DNA from: Triticum aestivum
Taxonomy: Eukaryota > Streptophyta > Magnoliopsida > Poales > Poaceae
Length of the DNA: 64,000 bases
Direction of reading: 5' to 3'
Assembly: GCF_018294505.1 (NCBI RefSeq)
Contig: NC_057803.1
Coordinates: 688,914,847 to 688,978,846 of the forward strand
The notes beneath the pieces are model-generated. The model was not told where the DNA came from. It made no database searches and saw only the letters and a list, made by a program, of their open reading frames with translations. Of the stretch, positions 44,831 through 56,363 are shown one piece after another. The stretch's first letter is position 1, and each line of letters starts with the position of its first letter. The translations under genes were made by a program, and so were the position numbers.

Positions 44831-45372
44831 GGGATCACCGGAGTTGTTTTCCGGTGAGACGAGCCTTAGAGGAATGGCCAGGGCGGCGGCCTGCATGGCG
44901 GAAGGGGCAGGGCGGCGAGGCGGTGCTAGCCGCCGGCCACGGGAGGCGGAGGCACGCGGTTAGCCCTAGGCTTTCCTGTGGCTGCGAGACAAATAAGAAG
45001 CCAGAGATTGAAGGTGAACAGTACCATGATTTGTTTACAGCCATTGGATGGAGATTAGAGGGTCTAGATTAGAAGTGATTGATGGAACTTCTTTTCAGAT
45101 ACCTAATGCATAGTCGGTCACAACATGAGTACATCTTATGGAGCACACATGCACGTACCAGCACATGACCCCATCTCTCTTAGCTAGGCTAGTTAACTAC
45201 GTAGAAGTGGGAGAATGATTAGGCCGCTCGAGTGCAGATGCATGCTATGAGGTGGGGGCAGACCACCCAATGAGGCAGTTATTCTGGAACAATGAATTGA
45301 ATATTTGGTTTTGGTGTGTTTAGAATTTGGGATAGGCCAAAGGTATCTCGGCTTTTGCATTTTGAATGCTCA

Positions 45373-46703
45373 GAGCATCTATAGCCAGACCTCTCAAACA
45401 CGCCTCAAACGCCCGGACAGGCCGTCCGGTCACAGCCCGGGTATAAAAAACCGACCCAACCGAACCCCTCAAACTGCGGACAAACGCCCGGCTTGACCGG
45501 CACCCCTCGTATCCATTCTAAATATAAGGCGAATATGAGACGGCCCGGGCGCGTCCGCCACGTCAGCCCAGCACACCGTTGGCCCACCCCGACCCCACAA
45601 AATCCCCCTCCGGAGCAAACTCTAGCTCACATCACTCCGCTCTGCACCACTCCCTGACGCCGTTGAATCCCTAGCTCCAGAGCATGTCAAGCATCGACAG
45701 CCACTTTGACGGCAGCTCCGAAGACGAGTATGAGATGGCGCTCTGTATCGATTCGAGCACTCGCGGGTCGATAAGTGTGGCAGCTCCGGGTCCGGCGCGG
45801 CGCCTCGTGTCGCCTGTCGCCGTAGCGCCAATGCCGGCGCCGGCCCTTCCTGCCCCCGCGTGGATCTGTGTGGGCTGCCCAATGTGATCCACCCATATGA
45901 TGGCCTCCTCCACCTCCGGTCGCTACTTCGCGTTGGCAGAAATGGTTTCTAGTGGCCGCTCCGCCGGCGCCGTGTATGCGGACTCCGGACTCAGGGGCAT
46001 GCGCCGCCCACCGCGAGAGGCAGAGGGCTAGGACGGTGGGGGAGGGTCCGACGTGGTTGTACATTCCGCCCGCCACCGTCGCATGATGCCAATGCCTGGT
46101 GAGGAGGAGCGTCTTCTCCAGTGGGTGTACCGTTGGTCACTTACCACGACGGAGATGGACGCCCGGCGGCTCCGGAGGATAAACACCAAGCAGCTCCGGC
46201 TCGGCATTGACCAATCTGAGTGGGAAGCGGCGGCAGCAGGAGGCGGCGAGGGTGACCAAGTTCAAGTGCAAGCAAGACAACATTGTCTGGCGCATGCAGG
46301 CATACATCGTCATCTCCTCCTCCTCCGACAAGTCTGACTCTGACGGCTCCAACATCGACCCACCTCCTACTGCGGACGCCTACCGCAGCGCCGCGACAGG
46401 AAGGGCAAAGGGCCGCCAGGAAGTGCTGAAGCTTGCCCTCTCCTTTTGTATAATCTAGTTCTAGTCTGTAGTTATAATCGTTTAACTGTGTGAACTATGC
46501 CCGTTTGGTGATCTTTTGGTAATGTTTATGTGAATTATGCCCGTTTGATATCGGCTTATATGTATGTTTCTTGTTGATTTTCATTGTTTGGTGATCTACG
46601 TACTATGTTGCATGAATTGTATGGATATATGGTGCCCGGTCAACATCCGCGGACGCGCCCGCGTTTGAGGGGTCGAATTTGCAAACTCCGTTTATGGATG
46701 CTC
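45373..46703 (+). mobile_element. PIF/Harbinger-like element, 1.33 kb
   Basis: The ends GAGCATCTATAGCCAG and (reverse complement of the right) GAGCATCCATAAACGG are flanked by TCA (left) and TTA (right), a one-mismatch 3-base duplication. Subterminal CTCAAACGCCCGG...GCGTTTGAGG is also inverted. The left arm resembles the reversed right arm of the element at 42429. The interior is GC-rich and carries a leader-like stretch followed by short frames. Confidence 0.75.
45684..46458 (+). pseudogene. Broken open frame inside the Harbinger-like element
   Basis: ATG at 45684 opens MSSIDSHFDGSSEDEYEMAL, a Ser/Asp-rich N-terminus, then an Ala/Pro-rich stretch, and stops at about 45885. Other frames further on contain MPGEEERLLQWVYRWSLTTT (46084 onward) and SDGSNIDPPPTADAY (to 46458). 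Together they look like one protein damaged by frameshifts. I do not recognise a transposase DDE or Myb-like domain. This may be the accessory gene of the element or a captured host fragment. Confidence 0.4.
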
Positions 46704-47319
46704 TTACATATATGCAAATTTAAATGGAAGTATTTGCTTTAACAAATATATAAATTAAGCTTACTGATGTGTTCCACAGGAAAATTCTGTTCCGTCTTAG
46801 TTACTATCCCTGTGAGCAAAATTATGTTTCCATTTCGGTTCTGCAAAAATCCTTTGAGCATTCACACGACAAGTAATCTACACCATTGGATTGCCTCTTT
46901 TTGTAATCTGTGTGGCTTCAAAATCATGTTGTGAACAAATTGTGCATGAAACATCATGTGCACAGCAATTTTGAAATCCTTTTCTGTTTCCATTTCCATA
47001 TGTTTCTCTCCATTTCCGTTTCATCACGAGCTGGACCGACCTTGGCTCACCTCATGGGGACACACAGTCTATTGGTGTGGCTCCACCGTGACTCATGGGA
47101 TACTGGCGGTGATTTCGTGTCTTTATTGAATTACTTGAAGGTAAATATTGATAGTTAATATGAATCTCTTGGGACCAACACACAGTCTGTTGGTATTTTT
47201 TTTTCTGGGTGCAAGAGATTGCATGCTGTAGATAGCCATACAACTGCATGTTCATTTCCTGCTTGAACACTTGGTAACGAGTCAAGCATTGATCAACTTG
47301 AAGCATGTTTATTGTTGTT
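46704..47319. other. Unassigned interval
   Basis: It contains TTCCATTTCCGTTTC-like wording similar to 6237-6600, and two copies of an ACACAGTCT(A/G)TTGGT phrase at about 47061 and 47182. No gene is supported. Confidence 0.3.
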
Positions 47320-47326
47320 TCAATAC

Positions 47327-50300
47327 CATTCCTCATTTTAATTAATGAGGAATTGTTCCTTCTACAACAATCTAAAGAGCGATGGTTGCTTAAGGGAGAT
47401 AGCAACACAGCCTATTATCAAAAAATTGCTAATGGGCATAAAAGAAAAAACACCATTCATTCACTGAATGCTGGTGATGTTGCTATCGAGGGGACTGATA
47501 ATATTTTGAGTCATGCCACTGACTTTTATAAGTCTCTATTTGGACCAGCCCCTGGGAACTTATTTGTGTTTGATACTGAGATTTGGGGGGATAATGAGAG
47601 ATTAGATGAGCCTGACAATTTGATTTTGACTAGACCTTTTTTCTGAGGAAGAAGTTAAAATAGCTTTATTCTCGATGAACAGTAACAGAGCCCCTGGGCC
47701 TGACAACATACCTGCTGAATTTTACCAGCACTGTTGGGAGATTGTTAAAAAAAGATATTATGGATCTTTTTCTAGCATTTTATGAGGGAAGATTGGATGT
47801 GCATAGACTTAACCATGGCATTATCACTCTACTCCCAAAAGTTAATGGAGCTAATAAGATTCAACAATTCAGACCCATTTGCTTGCTTAGATGCCCTTAT
47901 AAACTGATCACCAAGGTTCTGGACAATAGAGCAGCTCCCTATACTGATGTGATGTTCAGTAAACATCAAAATGCCTTCATTAAAAACAGGCACATCATGG
48001 ATGGGATCATGTCCCTCCATGAGATCCTTCACTACACCCATATTAGGAAGAAAGTGGGGATTGTCATTAAGCTAGACTTTGAGAAAGCCTATGACAAGGT
48101 GAATTGGTAGTTTTTGCTACAGAGCTTAGAAATCAAAGGTTTTGGCGCCACTTGGTGCGGGTGGATGAGGAAAATTATTCAAAATGGAACAGTTAGTGTC
48201 AAACTTACTAACACTCCGGGTCCATATTTCCAAAGTTATAAGGGAGTAAGACAAGGAGACTCTATCTCTCCATTCTTATTCAACATTGCTGCTAAATGTT
48301 TGTCCAAAATGGTGCGTCAAGCACAAAATAATGGTTTGATTACTGGACTTGCTCCTGAATTAGTGGAAAATGGTGTGGCCATCTTACAGTATGCTGATGA
48401 TACGGTGATCTGTATCGAGCATGACCCTGAGAAAGCTTTAAATATGAAAATACTGCTATATATGTTTGAGCTAATGTCGGGACTGAAAACCAATTTCCAA
48501 AAAAGTGAAATTTTGTGTGTTGGAGGGGATGATGATATCCTGACAACATATGCTGTTATGTTTAATTGCCAGATTGGGCATTTTCCAATGAAATATTTGG
48601 GGATACCAGTAAGCTACTCAAAGTTAAAAGGAGTGGACTGGGAATTCTTGGAAGAAAGATATGTCAAAAGATGTGAGTCCGGTCTAGGGAGCAATGCTTC
48701 CTCGGGAGGTAGACTAACTCTGCTCAATGCTAACGTCTCAAGCATTGCCTTTTACTACCTATCCATGTTCCTACTTTCAAAAACTGTGATTGCAAGATTG
48801 GATAAACACAGAAGAAGATTTTTCTGGCAAGTCACAAAAAATAGAAAAAGGTACTATTTGGTCAAATGGACAGGATTTGTCGATCTAAAAGCAAAGGGGG
48901 GCTGGGACTTAAGGACTTGCATAAACAAAATTTAAGTTTGCTCACCAAGTGGTGGTGGAAATTGGAGACCAGAAATGGTTTATGGCAAGATATTATCAAG
49001 GCTAGATATCTTCGCAGAGATACTGTTGCCTCGGTTAAGGGGAAAGTTAACGACTCCCCATGTTGGAAAGCGATAATGAAAGTGAAAGATCTTTATATGG
49101 CTGGTAGGCGTGTGGTGATACAATCTGGCAATATTGCCAGGCTTTGGAGGGACCCTGTTGGGGATCAATTACCCTTTTGTGAACATTTCCCTAGACTGCT
49201 TTCTATATGCAATTATCCTGACTGTACTGTCAATGCCTGCCTGGCGGTTGATCCTCTGTCCTTCTTTAGAAGAAGGCTAAATAATGAAATGTGGGGACAA
49301 TGGCACCAGATGGTAGATACAGTCAGGAAGGCCTGCATCTCTAGTGAGAGTGACAATATCAAGTGGGGGCTGGGTTCGAAAACCTACTTCACCACTCGCT
49401 CAGTTTATGCATTCCTAGAGAGACATGTTATGGGATGTAACTATAACTGGATCTGGAGAGCGAATATACCTCTGAATATCCAAATCTTTATGTGGCAATG
49501 GTCACAAAATGCAATCTTAACCAGGGAGGTGATGAAACACAGGGGGTGGAAAAAGGATCCTAAATGTTCCTTCTATGTTGCAAAAGAAACATCTGAACAT
49601 CTCTTTTTTACCTACCCAGTGGCTAGGGTAACTTGGAGAACGGTGGCTTGTATGTTCGGGACTGATTTATGTCCAAATAATCTATGGCAAGCGTATGCAT
49701 GGTGCTACTCCTTTTTCCCGAAAGGGGAGGTGTTCTACACTGTGGGCATTGCAGCCATATGCTGGGCGATTTGGACGTATCGCAACAGAGCTACTTTTGA
49801 GTTTATACCTCTCAGAAACCCATTTAATGCACTTTCTCTACATGTGCTTTGCTTTATTACTGGGCAGGGCTGATGAAATAGCAAAAGGATGCGGAGGACC
49901 TGAGGACTGTTGTGAACATGCTGAAGAGCAACGCCTCAAGACTGATGCAGATTTGCGCCGCGGCACATCAGGAAGATGGGGCTTGATGAAGCTCGACCAT
50001 GCCAGAACAAAAAAGGAAGACCGAAGAGGATGATGTTTGCTACTACACAGGAATGGTTGCTGTTTTGCTGATGGTGTGGTGGCTGGGTGCTTAGGCCTTT
50101 TGTTCCTTGGCTAGGTTAAACCTAAACTGTCTGTTGGATTCAGTTGGTGTTGTGATGTAATGGTGTCGTCGGGTTTTCGCCCCACAGTAGGTAATCTCGA
50201 TGGCGAGTGCTTACACTGGGTTTCCCGGCTATGCTTGAACTCGCTTTCCCCTTTCCTGCCCCCTCTCTGGACATTTGATGTATTTCCGTTATGTCGCAGT

Positions 50301-50333
50301 AATGGAAAGGGGTAATGCCCGGTTCAAAAAAAA
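47327..50333 (+). mobile_element. L1-type LINE, 5'-truncated (LINE-1)
   Basis: The 3' half of a plant non-LTR retrotransposon: reverse transcriptase, zf-RVT-like region, 3' UTR with CAGTAATGGAAAGGGGTAATG and a short A8 tail at about 50326-50333. A possible 7-base target duplication TCAATAC is at 47320-47326 and 50334-50340. Endonuclease and ORF1 are absent. Confidence 0.85.
47330..49873 (+). pseudogene. LINE-1 reverse transcriptase, decayed
   Basis: Fragments in order are ERWLLKGDSNTAYYQKIANG (pre-RT linker), SEEEVKIALFSM (after a frameshift near 47645), RPICLLRCPYKLITKVL, HQNAFIKNRHIMDGIMSLHE, LDFEKAYDKVNW, a TAG at 48108, GVRQGDSISPFLFNIAAKCL, the catalytic QYADD (Tyr codon at 48390), MKYLGIPVSYSKLK, then another frameshift near 48900 and a zf-RVT-type segment (MWQWSQNAILTREVMKHRGW, CWAIWTYRNRATFE). 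It acted as target-primed reverse transcriptase; this copy is dead. Confidence 0.9.
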
Positions 50334-50397
50334 TCAATACAAGACTCGAAGCACATTTAGTCGTGTTACCGCTTGGTTGTATTCCCTAGAACCGTAT

Positions 50398-50413
50398 GAG
50401 TACAGCTGCAACA
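50398..50413. repeat. Target-site duplication of LINE-2, left
   Basis: ATGAGTACAGCTGCAA, identical to 53677-53692. The apparent ATG start of the first LINE-2 frame lies inside this host-derived duplication and is not the element's own start. Confidence 0.95.
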
Positions 50414-53284
50414 ATATCAGAGTCCAGTGACCCCATTGATGTGTTAAACATCAAAATGAAGAGATTCAAAAAGTTTTTCAAAGGGTGGGGATCCAACTTG
50501 TTTGGAAAATCTAGAAAAAGAAGGAGTGACCTTAGAGTGGAACTTGAACATCTAGAAAAATTAGAAGAAACTGATGTGCTCTCCCCCGAACTATACGGCA
50601 AGAAAGTGGATATTTTGGTGGAACTCCATGATTTACTTGTGGAAGAAGAGATCACATGGATGCAAAAATCACATGCAAATTGGTTGTTGAAGGGGGATAG
50701 AAATACTGAATATTTCCACAGAATTGTGAATGGTAGAAGAAGGAGAAATACTATTTTCTCACTTAGTTGTGGAGATGAGGTGATTGAGGGGACTAGTAAC
50801 TTGTTGAAGCATGCAAGTGAGTTTTATAAAGAACTATTTGGGCCTGCATCTGGGAATTTGTGCAGACTTAAAGAAAATATGTGGGAGCCAAATGAAAAGT
50901 TGTCAAATATCGACGACTTCATCCTTACTAGACCCTTCTCCGAAACAGAAATAAAAAACGCTCTTTTCTCTATGAAGAAGAATAAAGCACCAGGCCTAGA
51001 CAATATGCCCATTGAATTTTTTTAGCATTGCTAGGACATAGTAAAAAATGAAGTATTACTCTTGTTTGAGTGGTTTCATGACAACAGACTAGATGTACAA
51101 CGTTTGAACTATGGGATAATTACATTACTGCCCAAAATGGTAGGGGCGAATAAAATCCAGCAGTTTTGACCCATATGCTTGCTGAGATGCATTTATAAGC
51201 TTATCACTAAGGTGCTTACCATTAGACTGGAGCCTTTTGTTGATGTCCTATTCAGTAGACATCAAAATGCTTTTATCAAAAAAAGAGACATAATGGATGG
51301 AATCATGTCTTTACATGAGATTCTCCACCATACTTACAATAAGAAAAAATCAGGGATAGTGTTGAAACTAGAATTCGAAAAGGCCTACGACAAAGTTAAC
51401 TGGGATTTCTTATTAAACTGTCATAAGATGAGGGAATTCCATCCGCAATGGATTGAATGGGTTAGAAAGATCCTGGTAGGGGGTACAGTAAGTGTGAAGC
51501 TGAATGACGAGGTAGGACCCTATTTTCAAAGCTCGAAAGGGGTGCGCCAGGGTGACCCATTTTCGCCTTCTCTCTTTAACTTAGCCGCTGACTGCTTGAC
51601 AAAAATGGTGATAAAGGCTCAACAAAATGGCTTGTTTCAAGGCTTAGCGTCTGATTTGATACCCAATGGGGTGGCCATCTTGCAATATGCGGATGACACG
51701 ATCCTATGCTTCGAAGATAACCCTAGAAATGCTCTCAATATTAAGTTGTTGATGTATCTCTCTGAAGTCATGTCCGGGCTAAAAATCAATTTTATGAAAA
51801 GCGAAATTTTTTCGATTCGTGCTGATGACAATACTATGCAAAGCTATGCTGAAATATTCAACTGCCAGATAGGTAATTTTCCTATCAAATACCTAGGCGT
51901 GCCTGTGAGTTATGCTGGCTTAAAATGCAGTGACTGGACCTTTGTTGATGACAAGTTCATTGATCACTGCGAAAACTGGGTTAGTGAAATCCTATCCATG
52001 GGAGGAAGGCTGATCAAAGTGAACTCTGTGCTTTCTCACATTCCTACTTTCTACATGTCTATGTTTCTTTTGAACAAGACTACCCTGGAAAAATGGGACA
52101 AACCCAGGAGGAAATTTTTTTGGCACAAAAACAAGAAAAAGAGAGGCTACCACATGGTTAGGTGGAGCCGTATATGTAGATCCAAAAAGAAAGGGGGTTT
52201 GGGTGTTAAGGACTTGAGGAAATAGAATATAAGTCTTTTAGCGAAATGGTGGCGGAAGCTTGAGAAAAACAGTGGATTATGGCAAGATATAGTTAAGGCT
52301 AAATACCTTAAGAAAACTTCGGTGGCTATGGTGAAACACAAAGCCAGTGACTCGCCTTGCTGGAAGTCACTTTTGAAAGTGAAAGACCTATATATGATGG
52401 GAAGGGGTATTAATCTAAATAGAGGAGATGTGGCTAGACTCTGGCAGGATAGCCTGGAGGGTAAAATGCCTTTTAAAGACAGATTCCCACTGCTCTTTGA
52501 GACCTGTAATGAGCAAAATTGTAATGTTGACCAGTTTAAAAACCTGGATCAGATCACCTCTTTTAGGAGGAGGATGTCCCCTGAGATGCTGCAACAATGG
52601 GGAGATATGAATAATGAGGTGTTAAACCTTAAACTTAGTGATGGGGCAGATGAGGTTTATTGGAAATGGGATAGTTCGGGCAACTATACCACTAAATCCA
52701 TGTATGCTTGGCTGGAGAAAGATATTGCAGGATCTAATTTTAAATGGATTTGGGATGCAAAGCTACCTCTTAAAATCCAAATTTTCTTATGGCAGATGGC
52801 GCAGAATGCCATCCCGATCAGGGACAATATGAAAAAAAGACTATGGCCGGGGGATCCTTGCTGTTCGTTTTGTAATCAATTAGAAATAGCCCAACACTTG
52901 TTCTTCTTATGCCCTGTGTCCAGGGTGGTGTGGAGAAACGTGGGTTCCTTACTTGGAACTGATTGCTGTCCTAACTCTGTTTGGCAATACTATACGTGGA
53001 TGTACAGTTTCCTACCTGGGATGGACAAAATTTACACTGTTGGCTTGGCTGCTATATGCTGGGCTATTTGGTTGGCCAGGAACCGAGCCACTTTTGAACA
53101 CAAATGGATTAACTCCCCATTTGAGATTGTGTTCACAGCTTGTTCTTTTCTGATAAACTGGGCAGTCCTCCAGAAAGCAGAGATGGTGAAAAAAGGAGCA
53201 GAGATGCTGAAAGAGAACACTACGCAGATGATGCTGCTTTGCGGTCCACCAGTTCCAGCTCAAGATGGGCGCGACGAAAACTGA
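50414..53284 (+). pseudogene. LINE-2 reverse transcriptase, four internal stops
   Basis: In order: a basic segment after the truncation point, HANWLLKGDRNTEYFHRIVN, SETEIKNALFSMKKNKAPG, stops at 51023 and at about 51032, a third at 51167 (FRPICLL with CGA changed to TGA), LEFEKAYDKVNWDFLL, GVRQGDPFSPSLFNLAADCL, catalytic QYADD (Tyr codon at 51686), IKYLGVPVSYAGLK, a stop at 52223, then a C-terminal zf-RVT-type region (FCNQLEIAQHLFFLCPVSRV, CWAIWLARNRATFE) to TGA at 53284. Unlike LINE-1 it has almost no frameshifts; decay is mainly by point changes. Confidence 0.9.
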
Positions 53285-53676
53285 GGAGGGAGGCGATGCT
53301 AATCCTGTTCAGTATGTTACTGGCGTGTTGCTTCTACACGAGGAGGGACGTGGATGCTTCTTGAGAGCCTTGGTAGGAGGTTTATGGTAGCTCTTTTGGT
53401 CTTGAGGTGTTTTGGCGGCTGTGGCCCGATGTTTGTTGGTCTTATCTGTAAAACTTATAGTACTGCTCGTAGGTGTTCGTTAGCGCGGTTTTGGGTGACA
53501 TCAAGTTTTCGCCCCATGATCTGTTGTTCCTGATGACAGGCGCAGATAGTGGGTTTCTTGATGCTGCTCCGAACTCGCTTTTCCTCTTTCTCTCTAGCCT
53601 TGCTGGTTTCAGTTCCTGAGACATTGTATTTCCGTTATGAAAGTAATGGAAAGGGGAAAAGCCCGGTTCAAAAAAA
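50414..53676 (+). mobile_element. L1-type LINE, 5'-truncated (LINE-2)
   Basis: A 3.26-kb LINE fragment with reverse transcriptase and zf-RVT-like region, a 3' UTR ending AGTAATGGAAAGGGGAAAAG...GGTTC and an A-tail, flanked by a perfect 16-base target duplication. It shares layout and 3'-end wording with LINE-1, but the two proteins differ at many positions, so it is a separate insertion rather than a tandem duplication. It lies 60 bases downstream of the LINE-1 tail. Confidence 0.95.
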
Positions 53677-53692
53677 ATGAGTACAGCTGCAA
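53677..53692. repeat. Target-site duplication of LINE-2, right
   Basis: Perfect 16-base copy of 50398-50413, directly after the A-tail. Confidence 0.95.
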
Positions 53693-54085
53693 ACCACCAA
53701 ATTCCATTTCATGCGCAAATAATGCATAAACTACTAAACTGCACCGACTGTCTATCGAGTAAAACCACACAACTACAGTGCTGCATGGCACTTACGTACT
53801 AGCAAGAAAGAAGGAGAACTCCAATACTGTGGACCAGGAGTAGGGTGCCGCTGTTGTCTGGGTATCAGGATTTGCCGAAAGGAATTCCCACAATTAAATG
53901 AGCCAAGTGTTTAGCACCTGCGAAGACCCAATTTGTTTCCACGGATTCAGTTGAGGAAATTACAATTGTTGGTGGCGATGAGAGTTGCAGAAGACATTCT
54001 GTTCAGACCATATTTCTCAAGAGAAAGCATGGTCAGTGAGGGCATGGCTTCTGTAGAACTGCTTCCTTCCGTCGAAGAAGACTGG
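53693..54085. other. Host sequence between two LINE insertions
   Basis: No element recognised. A 60-codon plus-strand frame from about 53933 (non-ATG) runs up to the LINE-3 insertion and is discussed as a finding. Confidence 0.3.
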
Positions 54086-54098
54086 CCATGGATTTTTG

Positions 54099-55424
54099 TT
54101 TTTTTTTCTCAAAAAGGAGGATAGCCCCCGGCCTTTGCATGCAGCCATATATTATTAAGAATGCAAAATGCAGCAGCTGAAGAGCACCATGCACAAATAA
54201 AGCAAAAAAAAACGCCGTGTGCCTCGCGACAGTAACTCCACTAGATATCGACTAACCCTATGTTACAAGATGATATCAAAACACCCCACAAAAAAAAGAT
54301 GATATCAAAACGAAAAATACACAACTTCTAGATTACGCCTTCAAGAAAGAATCACAAAATGTGCGCCGATGATGGCGAGTCCAACACAAGGTTGAACTAT
54401 GGATTCTTATCCCTGACACCAAGCTTCAATCCACCCTCTTTAGCAAGTACACGGTCCAGCCGTTTATCGACATAGCATGATCAGAGGTCTTGTGTTTCCA
54501 CCGGAGTGTGTAAAGTCGTCGTTGAATTCGTATGTACCATCATCCCTTATCCAGCTATCGACGTCTCAATAATCGGATACCTCTGGAGAAGACACCAGAA
54601 AACATACATCCCCCGTACCGCCTGCCTCTCACCAATGTCGTACCACCTTCGATCTAGCAGCAACAAACTAGACATAAGACCTCCGCCAGAGCCATAGTGC
54701 AGCATGTGCCAGCAGCAAGCATGACTTGAAGTCCCCACATGACACGTGCGTAGCATCGTCCGGAGGCTTCACCTGCTGGCAATAGGCACTGCCAGACGAT
54801 GCCGAAAGAGATGCATGTGTCACCTGCCGAGCTGCATTGAACCCGATCTATTGGTGGAGGAGACGTCTCATACCGCCACCAGCGTCAGGAAGGCCGTCAA
54901 CACATTGAGATCATGACTCCGAGTCGCCACACGACCCCAAAGTCGGCCGCCGTCGAAGAAGAGGGGCCGCCGCACCAACGAGCACTATAGAGAGCACCAC
55001 TACCGCACAAGCCCCTGTTGTCGCCCATACATCGGCAACTGCCGACACAGCCATCAGATCTAATTACTAGGGCCTGAATCCCTTGCAGGCCGTCCCATGG
55101 TCAAGACGCCTGACCTGTCGTCGCACTAACAAGTAGGCCACCGCCTGATCCGCCGGCCGGGGTTGCCGCCCCGGTATCCGCCATCGTGACAAGTACAGGG
55201 CAGATCTAATCCGGGACAATGCACATGCATCACGACATGCGCGCCTGAGATCTGCCAGCCACCTTGGCGCCACTGTAGCCAACATCGGCAGTGCCCGGGT
55301 GACGCCCACCACTCTCAAGACGCCGCGACACCAAACTCCCTCAGTAGTCTGAATGCCCGACTGCCATCTGGAGACCGCGAGATCCAGTCCAAACGAGCCA
55401 CGGGACGAGGCACTGCACCATTGT
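54099..55424 (-). mobile_element. LINE 3' fragment (LINE-3), minus strand, with target duplication
   Basis: Flanked by the perfect 13-base repeat CCATGGATTTTTG (54086-54098 and 55425-55437). The left edge is a T-run (minus-strand poly-A), then AAAAAGGAGGATAGCCCCCGG and TATTATTAAGAATGC, the same 3'-end type as 15843. The interior is GC-rich and non-coding, with a shadow frame on the minus strand (55067-55564). It is 5'-truncated; no polymerase remains. Confidence 0.9.
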
Positions 55425-55437
55425 CCATGGATTTTTG

Positions 55438-55790
55438 GTAGAATTGCTTCCTTCTCAGTCGCGATGAAAGATTGGCCCTTGTTCGCTATGTTCTCACTAC
55501 GATGGTTATCCATCTCATGCTTTCGATGGCTCTTTCCCGGACCGTACGCAAGCTTGCCAACCATTTGATACGAGACTTCTAAAAACTTTGTATAGCTTTA
55601 CGTGATGATCAATCCAAAAATGACCTAACTACCATATCTTGTAAACCTCTGTCGCTCTATATAACACGCAGAGCGTCCCTGCCAGAGGCACACGTAGAAC
55701 GTCTACGTTCCTTTCTTTGGCAATGAGGGATCACTCATCACATATCCTGCACACATGATCATCAGAAAAATGGGTCAGCAGAAAGAAAGC
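55438..55790. other. Host or older element sequence
   Basis: It continues the frame mentioned at 53933, then becomes unassigned AT-rich DNA before the Copia remnant. Confidence 0.3.
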
Positions 55791-56358
55791 ATAGACACAT
55801 TGTTGATGTGGGGCTTTCTCTTTTAGCTCACACCTCCATGCCCTTGAAGTTTTGGGATGAGATGTTTCTTTCTGCTATATATTAGACAAATCGTGCCCCT
55901 AGCAAAGTGATTATCTTTGAAACTCCTTGGGCTCACTTGTTCAAAGAACAACCAAACTAACATTCCTTTCGAGTTTTTGTTTGTGCCTGTTGGCCTAATC
56001 TATGCCCATACAGTTCTAGAAAATTGGAATTCGGCTATAAACTGTGTGTATTTCTTGAGTTTAGCAATCTGCACAAAGGCTTTAAGTGCCTAGATGCTGT
56101 TGCTGGTCTTGTTTACATCTCCCGTGAAGCGATCCTTTGTGAAACCGTTTTCCCTTTTTCATCTTTGAACCCAACGCCGGCAATCCCCTTCGTTCTGAAG
56201 TTCTTTTGATACCTGATAGTACTCCTTCTGACCCTATTGATCACGAGGGCAAACATTTATTTGACCAACATGATAATTTTCGTATTCATTCTGCCGCTAA
56301 TAATGGAGAAAATCCAGTTGTTGTGCATGATTTTATGCAGCCAGCACAAGACAACAAC
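55790..56358 (+). pseudogene. Copia integrase C-terminal part
   Basis: Recognisable pieces are RHIVDVGLSLLAHTSMPLKF, WDEMFLSAIY then a stop, KVIIFETPWAHLFKEQPN, FVCACWPNLCPY, CVFLEFSNLHKGFKCLD and VYISREAILCETVFPF. This is the end of the integrase core and the GKGY-like follow-on of plant Copia polyproteins. Frames are broken by stops, and the region ends at the solo LTR. Confidence 0.8.
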
Positions 56359-56363
56359 GGTGT

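Noticed and set aside
47320..47326. TCAATAC as a certain target duplication of LINE-1
   Set aside because: Only seven bases, so kept as a candidate in the feature text rather than called as a firm boundary.
50396..51025. LINE-2 protein starting at the ATG near 50398
   Set aside because: That ATG lies in the 16-base host target duplication. The element is 5'-truncated and its own start is missing.
54506..55564. Protein-coding gene in the GC-rich stretch
   Set aside because: The stretch lies within a LINE 3' fragment delimited by a 13-base target duplication; frames are short and lack domains.
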